Of a stretch of 64,000 nucleotides of DNA, positions 23,301 through 36,100 are shown in pieces. Both the position numbers and the translations under genes were made by a program. The DNA is from Sycon ciliatum (lineage: Eukaryota; Porifera; Calcarea; Leucosolenida; Sycettidae). Each line of letters begins with the position of its first letter. Position 1 is the first letter of the stretch. A model generated the notes under the pieces. The model saw only the letters and a list, made by a program, of their open reading frames with translations, searched no databases and was not told the origin of the DNA. The stretch lies in NCBI RefSeq assembly GCF_964019385.1, contig NC_088651.1:7067645-7131644 (forward strand), read 5' to 3'.

Positions 23301-26300
23301 TTTCTCATTTCATTCTCTGCTAATCAGATTTTCAACTGGGAGTCTATTTGTGCATGCTTGTGACCTACTAGTGATCCGCAGATGGACACTGATGCTTTCA
23401 AGGGTTGGGGCTTTGAGCTCGAGAGTACATTTCAACCGAGCATTGGATGTACCCAACATTGATACGGGGTGCACGATAACTCATCAGCTGTTCTAGCTGG
23501 CTTAGGTACAGGGTGCGGCAGCAGTGTCTAGGCAGCAGGCTGATGCTGCGACGGACTCCTATCCAGAAGACGCACACTTTGCTTTCTATGAACGTGTAGG
23601 ATCAAGCAGTGCAGGCTCTGTGTGCAAACATCTATACAGATCAGCCAAGGTGACTTGCGAGTACGCAAGGCCGTCACAGCCGGGGCGGCTGGGGCGGCTG
23701 AGGCCGCCCCCTCAGCCGCCCCACTTTTTCTGCCGTTTAATTATTTATTTTTGCAGCACACTGCAACAAAGTGCGATGATTACAGCTCAGCGCGAACAAG
23801 AATCCTTGTCCCCGATCGTGGTTTATTGCAGAATCAAAAAGTCTTTCATTGCAGTTACACTGAAATGGCACCAAATGCCTGAAAATGCTTGCAACTGGCT
23901 TCAATTTTTGAATTTTTTCCCAGGGGAGGATAATGAAGAAGCCTTGTCACCGATCGTGGCGTCTTCTTGGTTTGTTGCAGAATCAAAACATCTTTCCCTG
24001 TAGTTACACTGAAATGGCACCAAATGCCAGGAAATGCTTGCGATGGGCTTCAATTTTTGAATTTTTTCCGGGGAGGCCTCCATGGCTGCCCCACCTCCAA
24101 AGTCGGTGTGACGGGCCTGGTACACTCATACATCGCTCATCCGGGCGATCAGGGACCTGCCACTGCCCATAACTTTGAATTGTCCTTAAAACTCTGCAGT
24201 GAACTTTGCACTACACACTGCAATATATAGTGGCATAATGGCATAGAGGCATATATTGCATTGTGACTGTGACTTCCAGTGGCCTCTTTATTGAGTCTCA
24301 GTTTGCCCTTCATGACAATGTGTCCTCGTGCTGTTCATGTTACTGCTGGTGGTGATGGGGCTGGTGTTGGTTGTGGTGCTGGTGGTGGTGATGGTGGTGG
24401 TGATGATGGTGGTGGTGATGGTGGTGGTGATGGTGGTGCAGGTGTCCAGTGGTGCTGGTGGTGGTGGTGGTGGTGGTGATGCTGGTGATGGGTCTGGTGT
24501 TGGTTGTGGTGCTGGTGGTGGTGAGGGTGGTGGTGATGGTGGTGGTGGTGATGGGGCTGGTGTTGGTGTACCAATTTTGCTTTTGATGTAGCTGGTTCTG
24601 ATCCTGGTTCTGGTTCTGGTTCTGGAGCTGTTTTTTTTACGAGAAACCACGAACCTCGAGAACAGAATACTGCATGATAGAGGTGGTTGCAGACGAGACT
24701 GCTGTTGGTGGTGATGTTCGTGGTGGTGGTGCTACTGCTGCTGCTGGTAGTGGTAATGTTCGTGGTGGTAGTGGTGACGATCGTGGTGGTGGTGGTGGTG
24801 CTGCTGCTGCTGCTGCTGGTGGTAGTGGTAGTGGTAGTGGTGGTGCTGGCAGTGCTGGATAGTATAGAGTTTCTGCTGAACAGAACTACGTATCAAACTC
24901 CGGGTCAACCGCAGTGAAGTTTGACACGGGATATTTTGTACGTTGCACTGGTTCTGGTGTACGTGGCGCATGGAGTACATGTGTACTTTCCGCCACATTT
25001 GCTCTTTCTCTGTGCGTTGGTTATGCTCAAAGTGCTTGCAACCGTCATAGCTTTCCATACCAAGACCAGTCTGTGTGAAGCGCGCTCCATGCGGAGAATG
25101 GTGTGAAAATATCCGTGTTAAACTTGATCTCGAACCCCGGCGAAGAGTCCATGCGTGCTTTTGTACGTTTTACCGTGTACTGCAAGTCGACAAATTTCAG
25201 CCCATTCAAATTTCGGCCTCCCAGGGCTAAAACCCATTTCGGCCCATTCAAATTTTCGGCCTGTACTGCTGCCACCTGAATACACTGTCACACTGAACCT
25301 TGCAAAACGAAATTTCGGCCGCAACAAATTTTTGGCCAAACATGTCCAGGCCGAAAATAGTTGAAAAATAGATATGCGCCGACTGTTTGTTGACTCACAG
25401 TAGCAGAAACTCTCTAATGCCGGTGGTGTTGATGCTGGTTCTGGTGGTACTGCATTTGTTTTTGCTGTTGCTGTTGCTGGTGCCACAACCGATGGTGCTT
25501 GTGCTGGTGGTCCTGCTGATGCTACCGGCTACATGCATTTTCCTTACCCTTTAGATTGTTTTTGCATCGTCTCCATCGCTTACATTGTTTAATAAAGTAA
25601 TCCAAATGTCACTTCAGCTCGTCCTACTTATTGCCATATTGTGTTTTCCACTCTACTGTTGTTTGAAATGTTCACAGATACAGTCTCTGAACCAGAGATT
25701 TGCTGATACCGACGAGCGAGTTCGCACAATCGATGAGCGGGGCAGCCGAATGGAGCAGAGAATCTCGGCTATCGACAGTCGCAGTTTGGACATGGAGCAG
25801 AGAGTTGCAGCGGTGGGCGATCGTAGTGCCAATATCGAGCAGAGAGTTGTGACTATCGACAATCGCAGTTCAGGCATGGATCAGAGAATTACGGCTATCG
25901 ACAATCGCAGTTCAGACATGGAGCGAAGAGTTGTAGCGGTGGACGATCGAAGTGCAAATATAGAGCAGAGAGTTACGGCTATTGACAATCGCAGTTCAGG
26001 AATGGATCAGAAGGCTGCAGAGCTGGGCGACAGCAGCGCACGAATAGAACCGCAAGTTGCAGCTGTGGACAAATGCAGCACAAGAGTGGAGCAGGGTGTT
26101 GCGCCTATCTATGATCGCGCTAACAGCATAGAGCAACAGTTGGCTGAGGTGATCGATGGTGTGTCTGCGTTGAATCAAAAGGTATGCAATGTAATTCACA
26201 CGCGAGTGTTCATCAGCATATCTGGGATGTTCTTTATCAACATTGGTTGATTATGGAAAGATCTCCTCCGTTCTTGACCTCATCCCTTGTTCAGCTGTGA

Positions 26301-26466
26301 AACAACAGTCTATGTGTAATCTCTATCTTCTCTCTCGCACATGCACACACGCCCAAAATTCTAGACTGACAACTTGCTTGCTAAATCACGCACTTGCTGT
26401 CAGGTGTATCACATCGGTTGTAGAGTTCCAATGTTTTAGGCTGTATTGTCTTTCGAAATGAACAAT

Positions 26467-26542
<76 letters not shown>

Positions 26543-26544
26543 GT

Positions 26545-26624
<80 letters not shown>

Positions 26625-29600
26625 ACTGTTCTATCACAGCCCGTAGTGCCACCGACACAATCCGAGGCGACAAGTGACTCAGACCCATTCTCTCCTGGAC
26701 AGGACCAGGTAAGACGGATGACTAGGAGTGGCTAGGGAGCATGCGGATGCATGTAGTTAAATATTACTGAAGTAAATGCTAGTGGTGTGCACGGTTAGTC
26801 GGGTACCCGTGCTACCCGTGATGACCTCGGGTAGACGGGTACAGAATTGTACCCGAAAACCCGAAGTCGCAGATGACATCACGTGTACAAATGCATGTAA
26901 TACTCCGCATGTCTACCCAGTGTGTGAGGGAAGGGGTGCATTGTGGTGTTGCCATGGAAACAATACCCGATCGCATACCCGTGCTACCCGTGGAAAACTA
27001 TCCGAACCCGATATCCGAAGAAAATGCTACCCGACTCGGCTACCGTATAGTACCGTGAAAGCTCCCCACCATCTCGTCCTTTCGTGGTGGTATTGTAGAG
27101 GCGGTCTCCTGTCTGTAGGTCATACGACACAAACATTGTACACACATTGCACGCTGTGCTGTCAATCCATGCTCAATTTACCTTCGTTAGGACAAGAGCT
27201 CCACAAAAAACTTAATGTGACCTTAGTATGTTAAGGTTCACCAACTGTAAAACCTCTGTTGCACTCGGCCATATGATTATCCTTTCCCTGGATGTAAAAT
27301 CAAGGCGGGGCGCTAGTCTCGCGGTACTTTACGGTACTACCCTTGTCAATGTACCATGAGCTATGAGGTCATTGTCCCTCAGACAGAGACAGAGATTAAG
27401 GGTGCGGCCAGGGATCCTATTCAAGGAGGGTGTCACGAAATATTTTCCAAAGAAGTACATACGGTGTACACGCTCTTTTAAAAGCTCTTTCATGCTCTCT
27501 CTCTCTCTCTCCCACACTCTGTCTTCCTGTCTTTCACTCTCCCGTTCTGTGTCGCTCTCTCTTTCTCCCTGTCTTCCTCTCCCTTTCCTTCTCTCACACT
27601 GTTTGTTCTATGACAGCCCCCAGCATCACCTACTAAATCTGAGGCCCCAAGCCACGGTGACCCTGAACCCTTCTCTTCAAGACAGATACAGGTAAGTAGG
27701 ATGACTAGTAACAAATAGGATTCTTGCTGATATTTGTTGTTACGAGACGTCAGCTAATTAACTACTTACTTCCTCTTAGTCCTTCACACACTCTCTCTCT
27801 CTATCTTGCTGTCTTCCTCTTGTTTTTCTCTTGTTCTCTCTCTGCCTTTCTCTCTCTCCCTTTCTGCCTCTGGTTCTCTGTCTCGCTGTCTATTTCTCCA
27901 TCTTTCTTCAACCCTGCTCTATTTCAGCTTGCAGCAATATCTACACAAGCGGATGCTGCAAGTGACTCGGACACCCCCTTCATCAGACAGGTACAGGTTG
28001 TGCTTGCAGTTTCATTTAGTTTGTATTGGATTACAGTCAACTTTGCTTATAACGACAGTCGGTGGGGCATCAAAAAAGTGTCCTTATTCGCGAATTGTCG
28101 TTATACCCGAAGTCTCATATGTATTACAGTTGGATGGGACTTTGCTCTGGGCATGGACATTCTGTCGTTATTCGCGAATTGTCGTTATATCTGCAGTCGT
28201 TATTAGCCAAGTTGACTGTACCACTTCCCTTGCGCCATTAGCTATGAGATGAATCCTTTAATCCCACACTGTTGATACTGTTAGGTTCACGATTTCACAT
28301 ATGCACGCACTCGCACACTCGTACGCACTCGCACCCTCGAACTCACCTTTACAGGCGCGCACTCACTTTCACTCTCGTACTCACCTTTTCGGGCGCGCAC
28401 TCACTTTCACTCTCGTACTCACCTTTTCGGGCGCGCACTCACTTTCACTCTCGTACTCACCTTTACAGGCGCGAACTCACCTTTTCGGGCGCGCACTTAC
28501 CTTTACTCTCGTACTCACCTTTACAGGCACGAACTCACCTTTTCGGGCGCGCACTCACATTCACTTTCGTACTCACCTTTTTCAGGCGCGCACTCGACGT
28601 ACTCACCTTCACAGCCTCGTACTCACCCTTGTTGCTTTTCCTAATCTTTTCTTTCTTTGGCCTGGGTAGCTGGACTCGCGCTTTAGCACATTTATCTCCA
28701 TAGCTACCCAGGCCCTAGATAAGCTCTTGCTGGAACATTTGCTCTCCCCCTTCTACCCCCTTCTAGCCTTGTCTAGCCTTGTCCTGCTTGCTTTGCCTGG
28801 TCTTCGTCTTGCTTGCCTTACCTTATCCTATACCGAACCTCTGAGATTCCTTGTCGTTGTCGACTTGATCCGATCGTCTAATTGTGACTGTGCCGGTCCT
28901 AACATTGGCGCCCAACGTGGGGCTCGAACCCACGACCCTGAGATTAAGAGTCTCATGCTCTACCGACTGAGTGCATATCCTTCTGCGACGTCGGAAGTAA
29001 TCGACGACATCGCAAAAGAAGCGTTTATCGATGCTTTAGATCCGCCAATTAAAGATAAAGTAATCGAACTAGCACGAGACTATGGCTTGTGTCGAAACAA
29101 CATAGAAGCACGATCACTTGGCAAGTTCACGGCTCTTTTTCAGAGGCCACAAGGGTAGTTGACAATTTTGCTTTGTTGCAGGGGTTTTCCATGAAACTCA
29201 CCGCATGACCAAGAGGTTGGGGAAGAACAGGTTACCATGGATACACAGGACTCATCTACAAGTAACCCAAACACAACCGAAAACATCAAAAATTCATTTT
29301 CTTATCATACGAAGGAACAGGTGGTATGTGTTAACAATTTTCAGTGCTGCTAAAGACAGATTTTGAGACTATGAACATTCTCCCATCGAATGCATAGCTT
29401 AGGCCTACCACCCCCAACAATTGAACTATAAGGGGAGGGGGGGGGGGGGGTGATGGGTTCCTCTTTTCTATAATGTCCAGCTCACCCATTTCTATCATCT
29501 TTACCGGATCCCATGCAACCTTTCATCCTCTTTCAAATATACTTGATGCAGCGGAAACGCACGTTCACTGAATCAACCTCGATTCACCTCTAATTTCACA

Positions 29601-30120
29601 ATTCTAGTGGGCCGTCCGTATATTTGGTCCCCTGTGGACAATTTGTGTAGTTTTGTGCTTCCTGCAAACATTAATGCAAGAAAGAAAGAAAAATCACTGA
29701 TTGTATGTCGCACTCGATTATAAGTCGCACTCCTATTTCCAGGTCTATGTCCTAATCGCTTCCATACATTCACTTCAGTAATGATCATGCTCGATTGTAA
29801 GTCACACCCCCGTTGTTGGCCCTGAAGTTGAGTGTAAAAATGTGCGACTTATATTCGGGGAAATACAGTACTAGCAGGAGTGTACAAACACCAAAGCTAC
29901 AGTGCAGTGTCTTAGTGGCAACACCAGAGCTACAGTGCAGTGTCTTAGTGGCAACACCAGAATCCCGACGTAAGTCGTCTGGCCTCAGCCATTTCTCTCT
30001 CTTTGCTCGTAACAAGTTGAGTATTGTCTGCTCAGCGCCTTGAGTTTTTTTGTTCTGCTATTTTGAACGGGTGAATGCACCTAGTCATGATCTCTCTCTC
30101 TCTCTCTCCCTCTCTCTATC

Positions 30121-30159
<39 letters not shown>

Positions 30160-33100
30160 GTTCTTTTACTTGTTGTACTGTTCCATTACAGTTCAGAACA
30201 GCAGCTGGGCAGGCGGCAGGGACGAGGCACTCTGATCGTTCATCTGGCAGAAAATCGAAGAAGCTGCGGAAGGCCCCATCTCCGCCTTCCCCAGCTGCCA
30301 CAGATATGGTACGTCCCCATGCGGCAACACACTTGTCACACAGCAACAGGCTTAACTTGTTAGTTTGAAACTGTCCACCTCTCCACACAGCGCTCTTGGC
30401 CCACTGTTTCAAGTTATTTTCAAATGGTTAAGTCCATCGCTACTTGTGAGTTGTATGAGTAGTCCCCATTTTGTTAGGGCGGGGGCGTGTGCCTACCATG
30501 AAACTTGCCCGGCACAATACTACGTATAAGCTACAACAAGAACAGGCCAAGACAAGGCTGGAAAAGACAGTACAAGATAGGACTAGACTTAGAAATGAAA
30601 TAGGACGGAAATGAGTGTCAGGATACGTGCATGCGCAAAGCAAGGCACATTGACGCAGCAGTCACACACGCATGATGAAGTTGGTTCCTCCTATTTGGAA
30701 CACACGCTTCCTGCCAAATATTACACTCGACTGACTCACAACTGCCATTCGGAGTACATGAGGAGCACGGCAGGAATCGTGTGTTCTACAACCAACTTCG
30801 TCATTAATACCGCCAAAGTCGCTACTTCATGGCAGCTGTACGCGGAACACTGCAACAATACAATGATTATGGCGTAATGCTGGTAGGGAGGGTGGGGGGG
30901 GGGGGGGGGAAAGGAGGGGGAGTTTGAGGGTACTACCACAGGGGTATGACACGCATACTAGCACACGTGTTCCTATGTCAGAATGTAAATGTTTAGGGGA
31001 GGCTTGATCAAATCAGCCACCTCCCACAAGAGCACATCACTATGATCCCTGCCGCTGTGTATAAAGGTAGCTGACTGATTTTGATAATCTCTACTTGATC
31101 TCGAGCCTTCCCAAGCTACCCTTCTCTTTTATCCACTCTCCCCAATAAGTAATAGTTATCTGTCTCTTTGTCTCTCTGTCTCTTTGCCTCTGTCTGTCTC
31201 TTTTCCTCTGTCTCTATCTCTTTCTCTGTCTCTCTCCGTCTCTGTCTCTCTTTCTCCGTCTCTTTGTCTCTCTCTCTCTCTGTCTGTGTCTGTGTCTCTC
31301 CTACACTGCTCTAATACAGTTTGTCGTAGTAGCTTCACAAGCTGGAGCCACAAGTGGCACTGACCCTCTCTCTAGGAGACAGGCAGAGGTAAGGAGAGTG
31401 ACTAGCACGGCTGGGGTTCTTGCTAACACATGTGTAGTTACTTCCTCCGTTAACAAAAACTTAGTGATGGGTTTTGATGGATTTGAAATCGCTTAGAACA
31501 GGCCAAGAGCAGTTTGTATCGACTGCAAATCAGTGGACGAAGGTAGTTCAGCCAATGTACAGCGTCTTTACAAGAGAAACTGTTGGCGGAATGAGCAGAG
31601 AGTTCAGTTTGCGTCGCTTTCGCTCGACTCATCTTTGACCCTGCGTCGCTGTCGTCATCTGCAGCACGCGAGTCGTCATCTCTCTGGAGTCGTTGTTCAG
31701 CTCGTTTCAGCCTTGCCTCGGCTTCTTTGATCACACTCCGCTGAACTTGATGTCGCTGTGGCTCAAGTAAGTTGGCTTTCAAGCTGCGTGATCCGCCGCG
31801 GTGGCGATTACTCGTTTCCACCACAGAGTTCAACAGTTGTAAAAATATTTTACGACTCCCTGGTTTCATCTCCGCTCTCCAGAACACCGCGAAACGAGGA
31901 GTGAAGGCACAGCCAAAGGGATTCCATTTTCTCTGATGGATACTCTTGCCAGCACTGAACGGCAGCGGCTGGGAAGTCCAGTCGACTTTCCTTAGCCAAG
32001 AGACTCGCGTCGGACTGCAGACTTCTGAAAGTACGTATGGTCATCAGCATTCGAATCTGGGCTTTGCGCAGGTTGAACAAGAACTTGAATTCAAATGTAT
32101 TTCATTGCGCCGTGCGATCGGAGCAGCTCCTTGTTCACTCGCTCAGAGTGGGGGGTCGCTGCTCCGTTTCAGCAGTCTCTATCACTCTCAAACTCAATGC
32201 TACAGTAGTAGAGAGGCCAAGCAGTGCATTATCCCTCGGAGAAGTGGTATTTCAGTTTCGCTCACCATGACTGTCATCACCTATGTTGCCACAGCGCAAC
32301 CATCGATTCCGCTCGGCTTGTTGTGAAAGGTCGCTTTCCTCGCATCATACCTCTTTCATGGCATGCAAGGGAAGGCTGAGAAAGTGACCATGACTCATTT
32401 CACGGCAGTTTATGCGCAAACCAATCCATCACGAAGTTTTTGTTAACGGAGGAAGTACATTTACATGTAGTTGTGGGATACGGGAGTATTCCTTCCTAGC
32501 TATGAGATCAGTCCTTTTCTCCTGTTTCACACCATTGAAATGGAAAGAGTTCGCTTTGGCCTGTGGTTTAACGAACTTAGACCACCGTCACCTGGCAAGT
32601 TTGCTGTGTCTTTTGCGGAGGCCGCTAGGCTTGTTTACAATTGCCCGTTGTGTACCGCGCAATAACGCGTTTTCAAATGGAAAGTACTGTATTCTTCGGA
32701 GTATAAGGCGGACTTTGAACACTCAAAATTCACCAAAAAGAGGGTGATGAGGCTTATACTCCGATGATCAAATGAGCGGTGAAAAATAGGATCGTGTGAC
32801 AATTTTGGCGCGTGTGAGTTTTCTCTGACCTGCATATCTAATTCTTTGAGACCCAGAAATAATTGAGCCGTGATCGACTGAAGTATCGCAAAAGGTTCGA
32901 TCCCAGGTGACCAAAAGTTGTACGGGCTGTTTGTAAAGGTTAATGGGCCTAAACATGTTCTCCCTCTATTTATCTTTCTCATTTACTATTCTATTACAGC
33001 TCGAAAGAAACTCTGCGCATACCGAGATGACCAGTCAGTCTGATCGTTTATCTACCAGAAGAGTTCGGGTAAGGATTTTAACGATCCACTGTTGCAGTAA

Positions 33101-36100
33101 ACATGGCTGATTGTGCTGTGTAGGATGAGGCTGTGACGATTGAGTGTACTATCATTTAGCAAGAACTGACCTACCTGGTACATCCGTGTAGCAGCGAGTG
33201 TCCCAATACTAATCCTATTTTGTCTTCACAACTCCATGGTAGGTGAAGCACGTTTGTTCACATATCGCCATTATCGTCTACTATGGCAGCTGTGCAGCCG
33301 TTGAACAGCTTAGATTGCAACTCTTATTTAGTATGTGACTGCAAGAGGGGGTGTATATCTTTATCACCTGATGTCTCACACTCGGGGAGTACTTTTATTA
33401 CGTGATGTCTCACACTCGGGGAGTACTTTTATTACGTGATGTCTCACACTCGGGGAGTACTGTGAGGAAGGGTTCTCAGATCTGCTCTCTAATGGGGGAG
33501 CTCCTTGAGGCAGAATGATCTCTCCTTGAGCTTGAGCATTAGACAAGTACTGGGCGTCGGACACCATGGTAGAGAACTGGACACAGGCTCCATTTTAATC
33601 TTCTTGTGTCCCATCTGTTTAGTTGCGGACTCAGCTTCTCCAGTACAGCTGTCTGCTGTTGTGTCCGCCTGAATCCCAGTACATGTACTAGAACTCCTTT
33701 CATCAGCCTCTACTTGCCCAGAATCACCTGTGGTTATCTTTGTGAACACCTTTCTGGCTGAATTGTGTGGATTTCGGAGCCAACAATGAAACTTTTGCTT
33801 CCCCTAATGCCAGCTTGCTGCTGTTTTGCCACTCTGTTTGCTTGCTCCTCCAGTCTAGGTCAAGCGGCAATGTCAACGATGACATTGCAATACAAACTGA
33901 TCACTTGTTGATTTGTCTAACTCCGCAGAGGATTGAACAGATCAATCAGAAATCCAAAGTAAGCATGCCTTTTGTACAGTCTGAGGAACTGCAAGACTTT
34001 GAGGTGGGTAAACGAAGGGAAGGGAGAAATCTGCTGCAAGCAACGTTAGGCACGTTTACTTCAAGTAGCGTTTTGGATATGTCTGACTTGCTACTGGGAT
34101 CTGCCCGGTTGTGCAAAATTTACGAGTGTGGTATTTTATTGTTATGACTGTTCGAAAACGTTGTCGTTTTACATTATACTGTAGATGTGTGTGTTGGAGG
34201 GGTATTCCAAATGGAGATGGGATGGGGGGGGGGGGGGGGGTGAAGTACTGCAACAGGAGATGAGAAGGGGGCAGAGTATTGCAACAGGAGATACGACAGG
34301 AGTACGGATGGGGGGGGGGGGGGGACAGTGCTCTCCCATCTCACGTGGTTGTTGTCATGCATGTTGAGTCAGCTGATTGGCTACTCAGCTATCAGTGATA
34401 GTGTCCTGGCGCCATGTAGTGGAATTGTTTACTGGCTGCGGTCTCTGTCACCTTGTTAGCTTTAGCTCACGTTGCTTTATGCCAGAAAACACCTGCTTCA
34501 AGCACCCTGAAACTACACTCATTGAGAACTGTTGCCATGCAAAGACTCAACGCCATGGTGATGTAACTACGATCACGCTGAGAAGACTGAGATCACATGA
34601 AAAGTGTACCAAACAGCATTGTTAGTCATGACAGCAGCAACAAGGACAAAGTGCAGTCAATAACCAGTGCCGCAGTGATTTGAGAATCGTAAACTGAACA
34701 TTTTGAAGCAAAGTGATACAGTTTTCCTGTGCTTCCAGTGGCCTGTTCCGATGGCGTGGAGCGAGGTGAACTGAAAATAACAAGGTGACGTCTCTACGTC
34801 TCACAACAGATAACCACTGCTCCTGTCAGAACTGCTTCCTGTGTAAGCTAGTAAAAGTGGCGAAACATCCGACTCTTCCGGTTCCAAGGCACGCATCGGG
34901 TGCAGAAAGGGGGCACAATGGTAGTTGCATGGTAATTTGTTCCAGACCACTCCTATTTGAATCGTGCTGCGCTCTTTCCAGCCCGCGAAGGCAGATATAT
35001 GCAGTACAGCCCTTGTACTCAGGTGGGAATCTAAATACCCACTATTAAGGGAGGGGATGTGTGCCCTATGCCGGTGTGAGGAGAGTACTCCTACATTCGG
35101 GATAAGGTGGGAGACAAAATGTTCCGTCAGTCCGGGAGTACATGTCGGTGGGTAGAGTGCTCCGCTGGCTGAAGCCGAGAACAGAACCGGTGTTATCATT
35201 TCGCTCCTGGTGAACGTTGGGAAGGGCAAGCATTGAGGGTATTCTAGCCTCAGGTTTGGTGACTAGGATTGGACACTGTCAAAATTGATGTATACATTCT
35301 CTCTCACACCTCGCATTAGCAACAGCAAAACCACAGTGCAGGGTCGGCTGCGAACAGCCACATTGCAAGACAAAAAGGACACTGTCAAAATTCATGTATA
35401 CAATTCCAGCAGCGGCGGGCAGGGGTAGCGAGATGATTCTCTGTCTCTTTCTCTCCTTCACCTACGCTGTGACACAAAGTTTGCTGTGCTTTCTGCATTT
35501 TTTGTAGTGGACACAGGTGACCACTGGCGTCGACGGAGAAGGCGAGAGTACTAACATTGTCTTCGACAACACGCTAGTTGTTTTCTGCAGCGATAAGACC
35601 GGCGCGATCACCCGCATCCGCCAGTACAGCAACCTGGAAGGGTTTCAATACTTCCCCACGCCGGAGGGCACCGCATTTCATCCGGCGCTCGCTGTGCATG
35701 GCAACACACTGTACATGTTCTGTCACGAGGTAGCGAGGTCTCCAGTCATCCTGAAAATCACCGCAGAGCAAGGGCAAGCAGCTGGAGAGACGGGCCGTTG
35801 GGTGAAGGTCACCGATGTCCCTTACGAGGTGCACCGTCACTGTACTATGCAGGCTACCAGCACCTCAATCACCCTGCTCGGTGGCACGGATCGGTCGTTC
35901 TCCTCTAAGAGTCACGTAAGCACGTTCTCGTTCGCCGATAGCCAGTGGACGTCGTCCGCCAACAGGTTTCGAAGGTCGCTTTCCCAATTGCCGTCTTCCT
36001 GCCGGGACGCTTCACTTCTGCAGTGTTGTTGTTCCCAGTACGTTATCGGTGGACTGCACGGTGTCTTCTTCCAGAGAGATGTGGGAGGCAAGTGGCGGCA

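Noticed and set aside
24330-24862. Gly- or Val-rich frames in the triplet-repeat region
   Set aside because: All frames on both strands are open because of the repeat; it lies between well-placed exons and lacks matching splice sites.
26790-27060. Inverted-repeat element with GGGTACCCG motifs
   Set aside because: Several CCCGTGCTACCCG-like motifs occur, but I could not define matching ends or a target duplication.
28906-28972. Functional tRNA-Lys gene on the minus strand
   Set aside because: The 5' acceptor strand does not pair with the 3' strand and the D stem is imperfect; the position fits an extended primer copy next to an LTR.
29231-29320. Possible extra phase-0 exon (VTMDTQDSSTSNPNTTENIK...) between exons 7 and 8
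   Set aside because: Composition fits the linker and phase is right, but there is no pyrimidine tract and the donor gtggta is weak; no counterpart exists in copy 1.
31450-32080. Minus-strand frames in the 31441-32455 element as a transposase
   Set aside because: No catalytic DDE/DDD or helix-turn-helix pattern could be recognised; left as unassigned interior.
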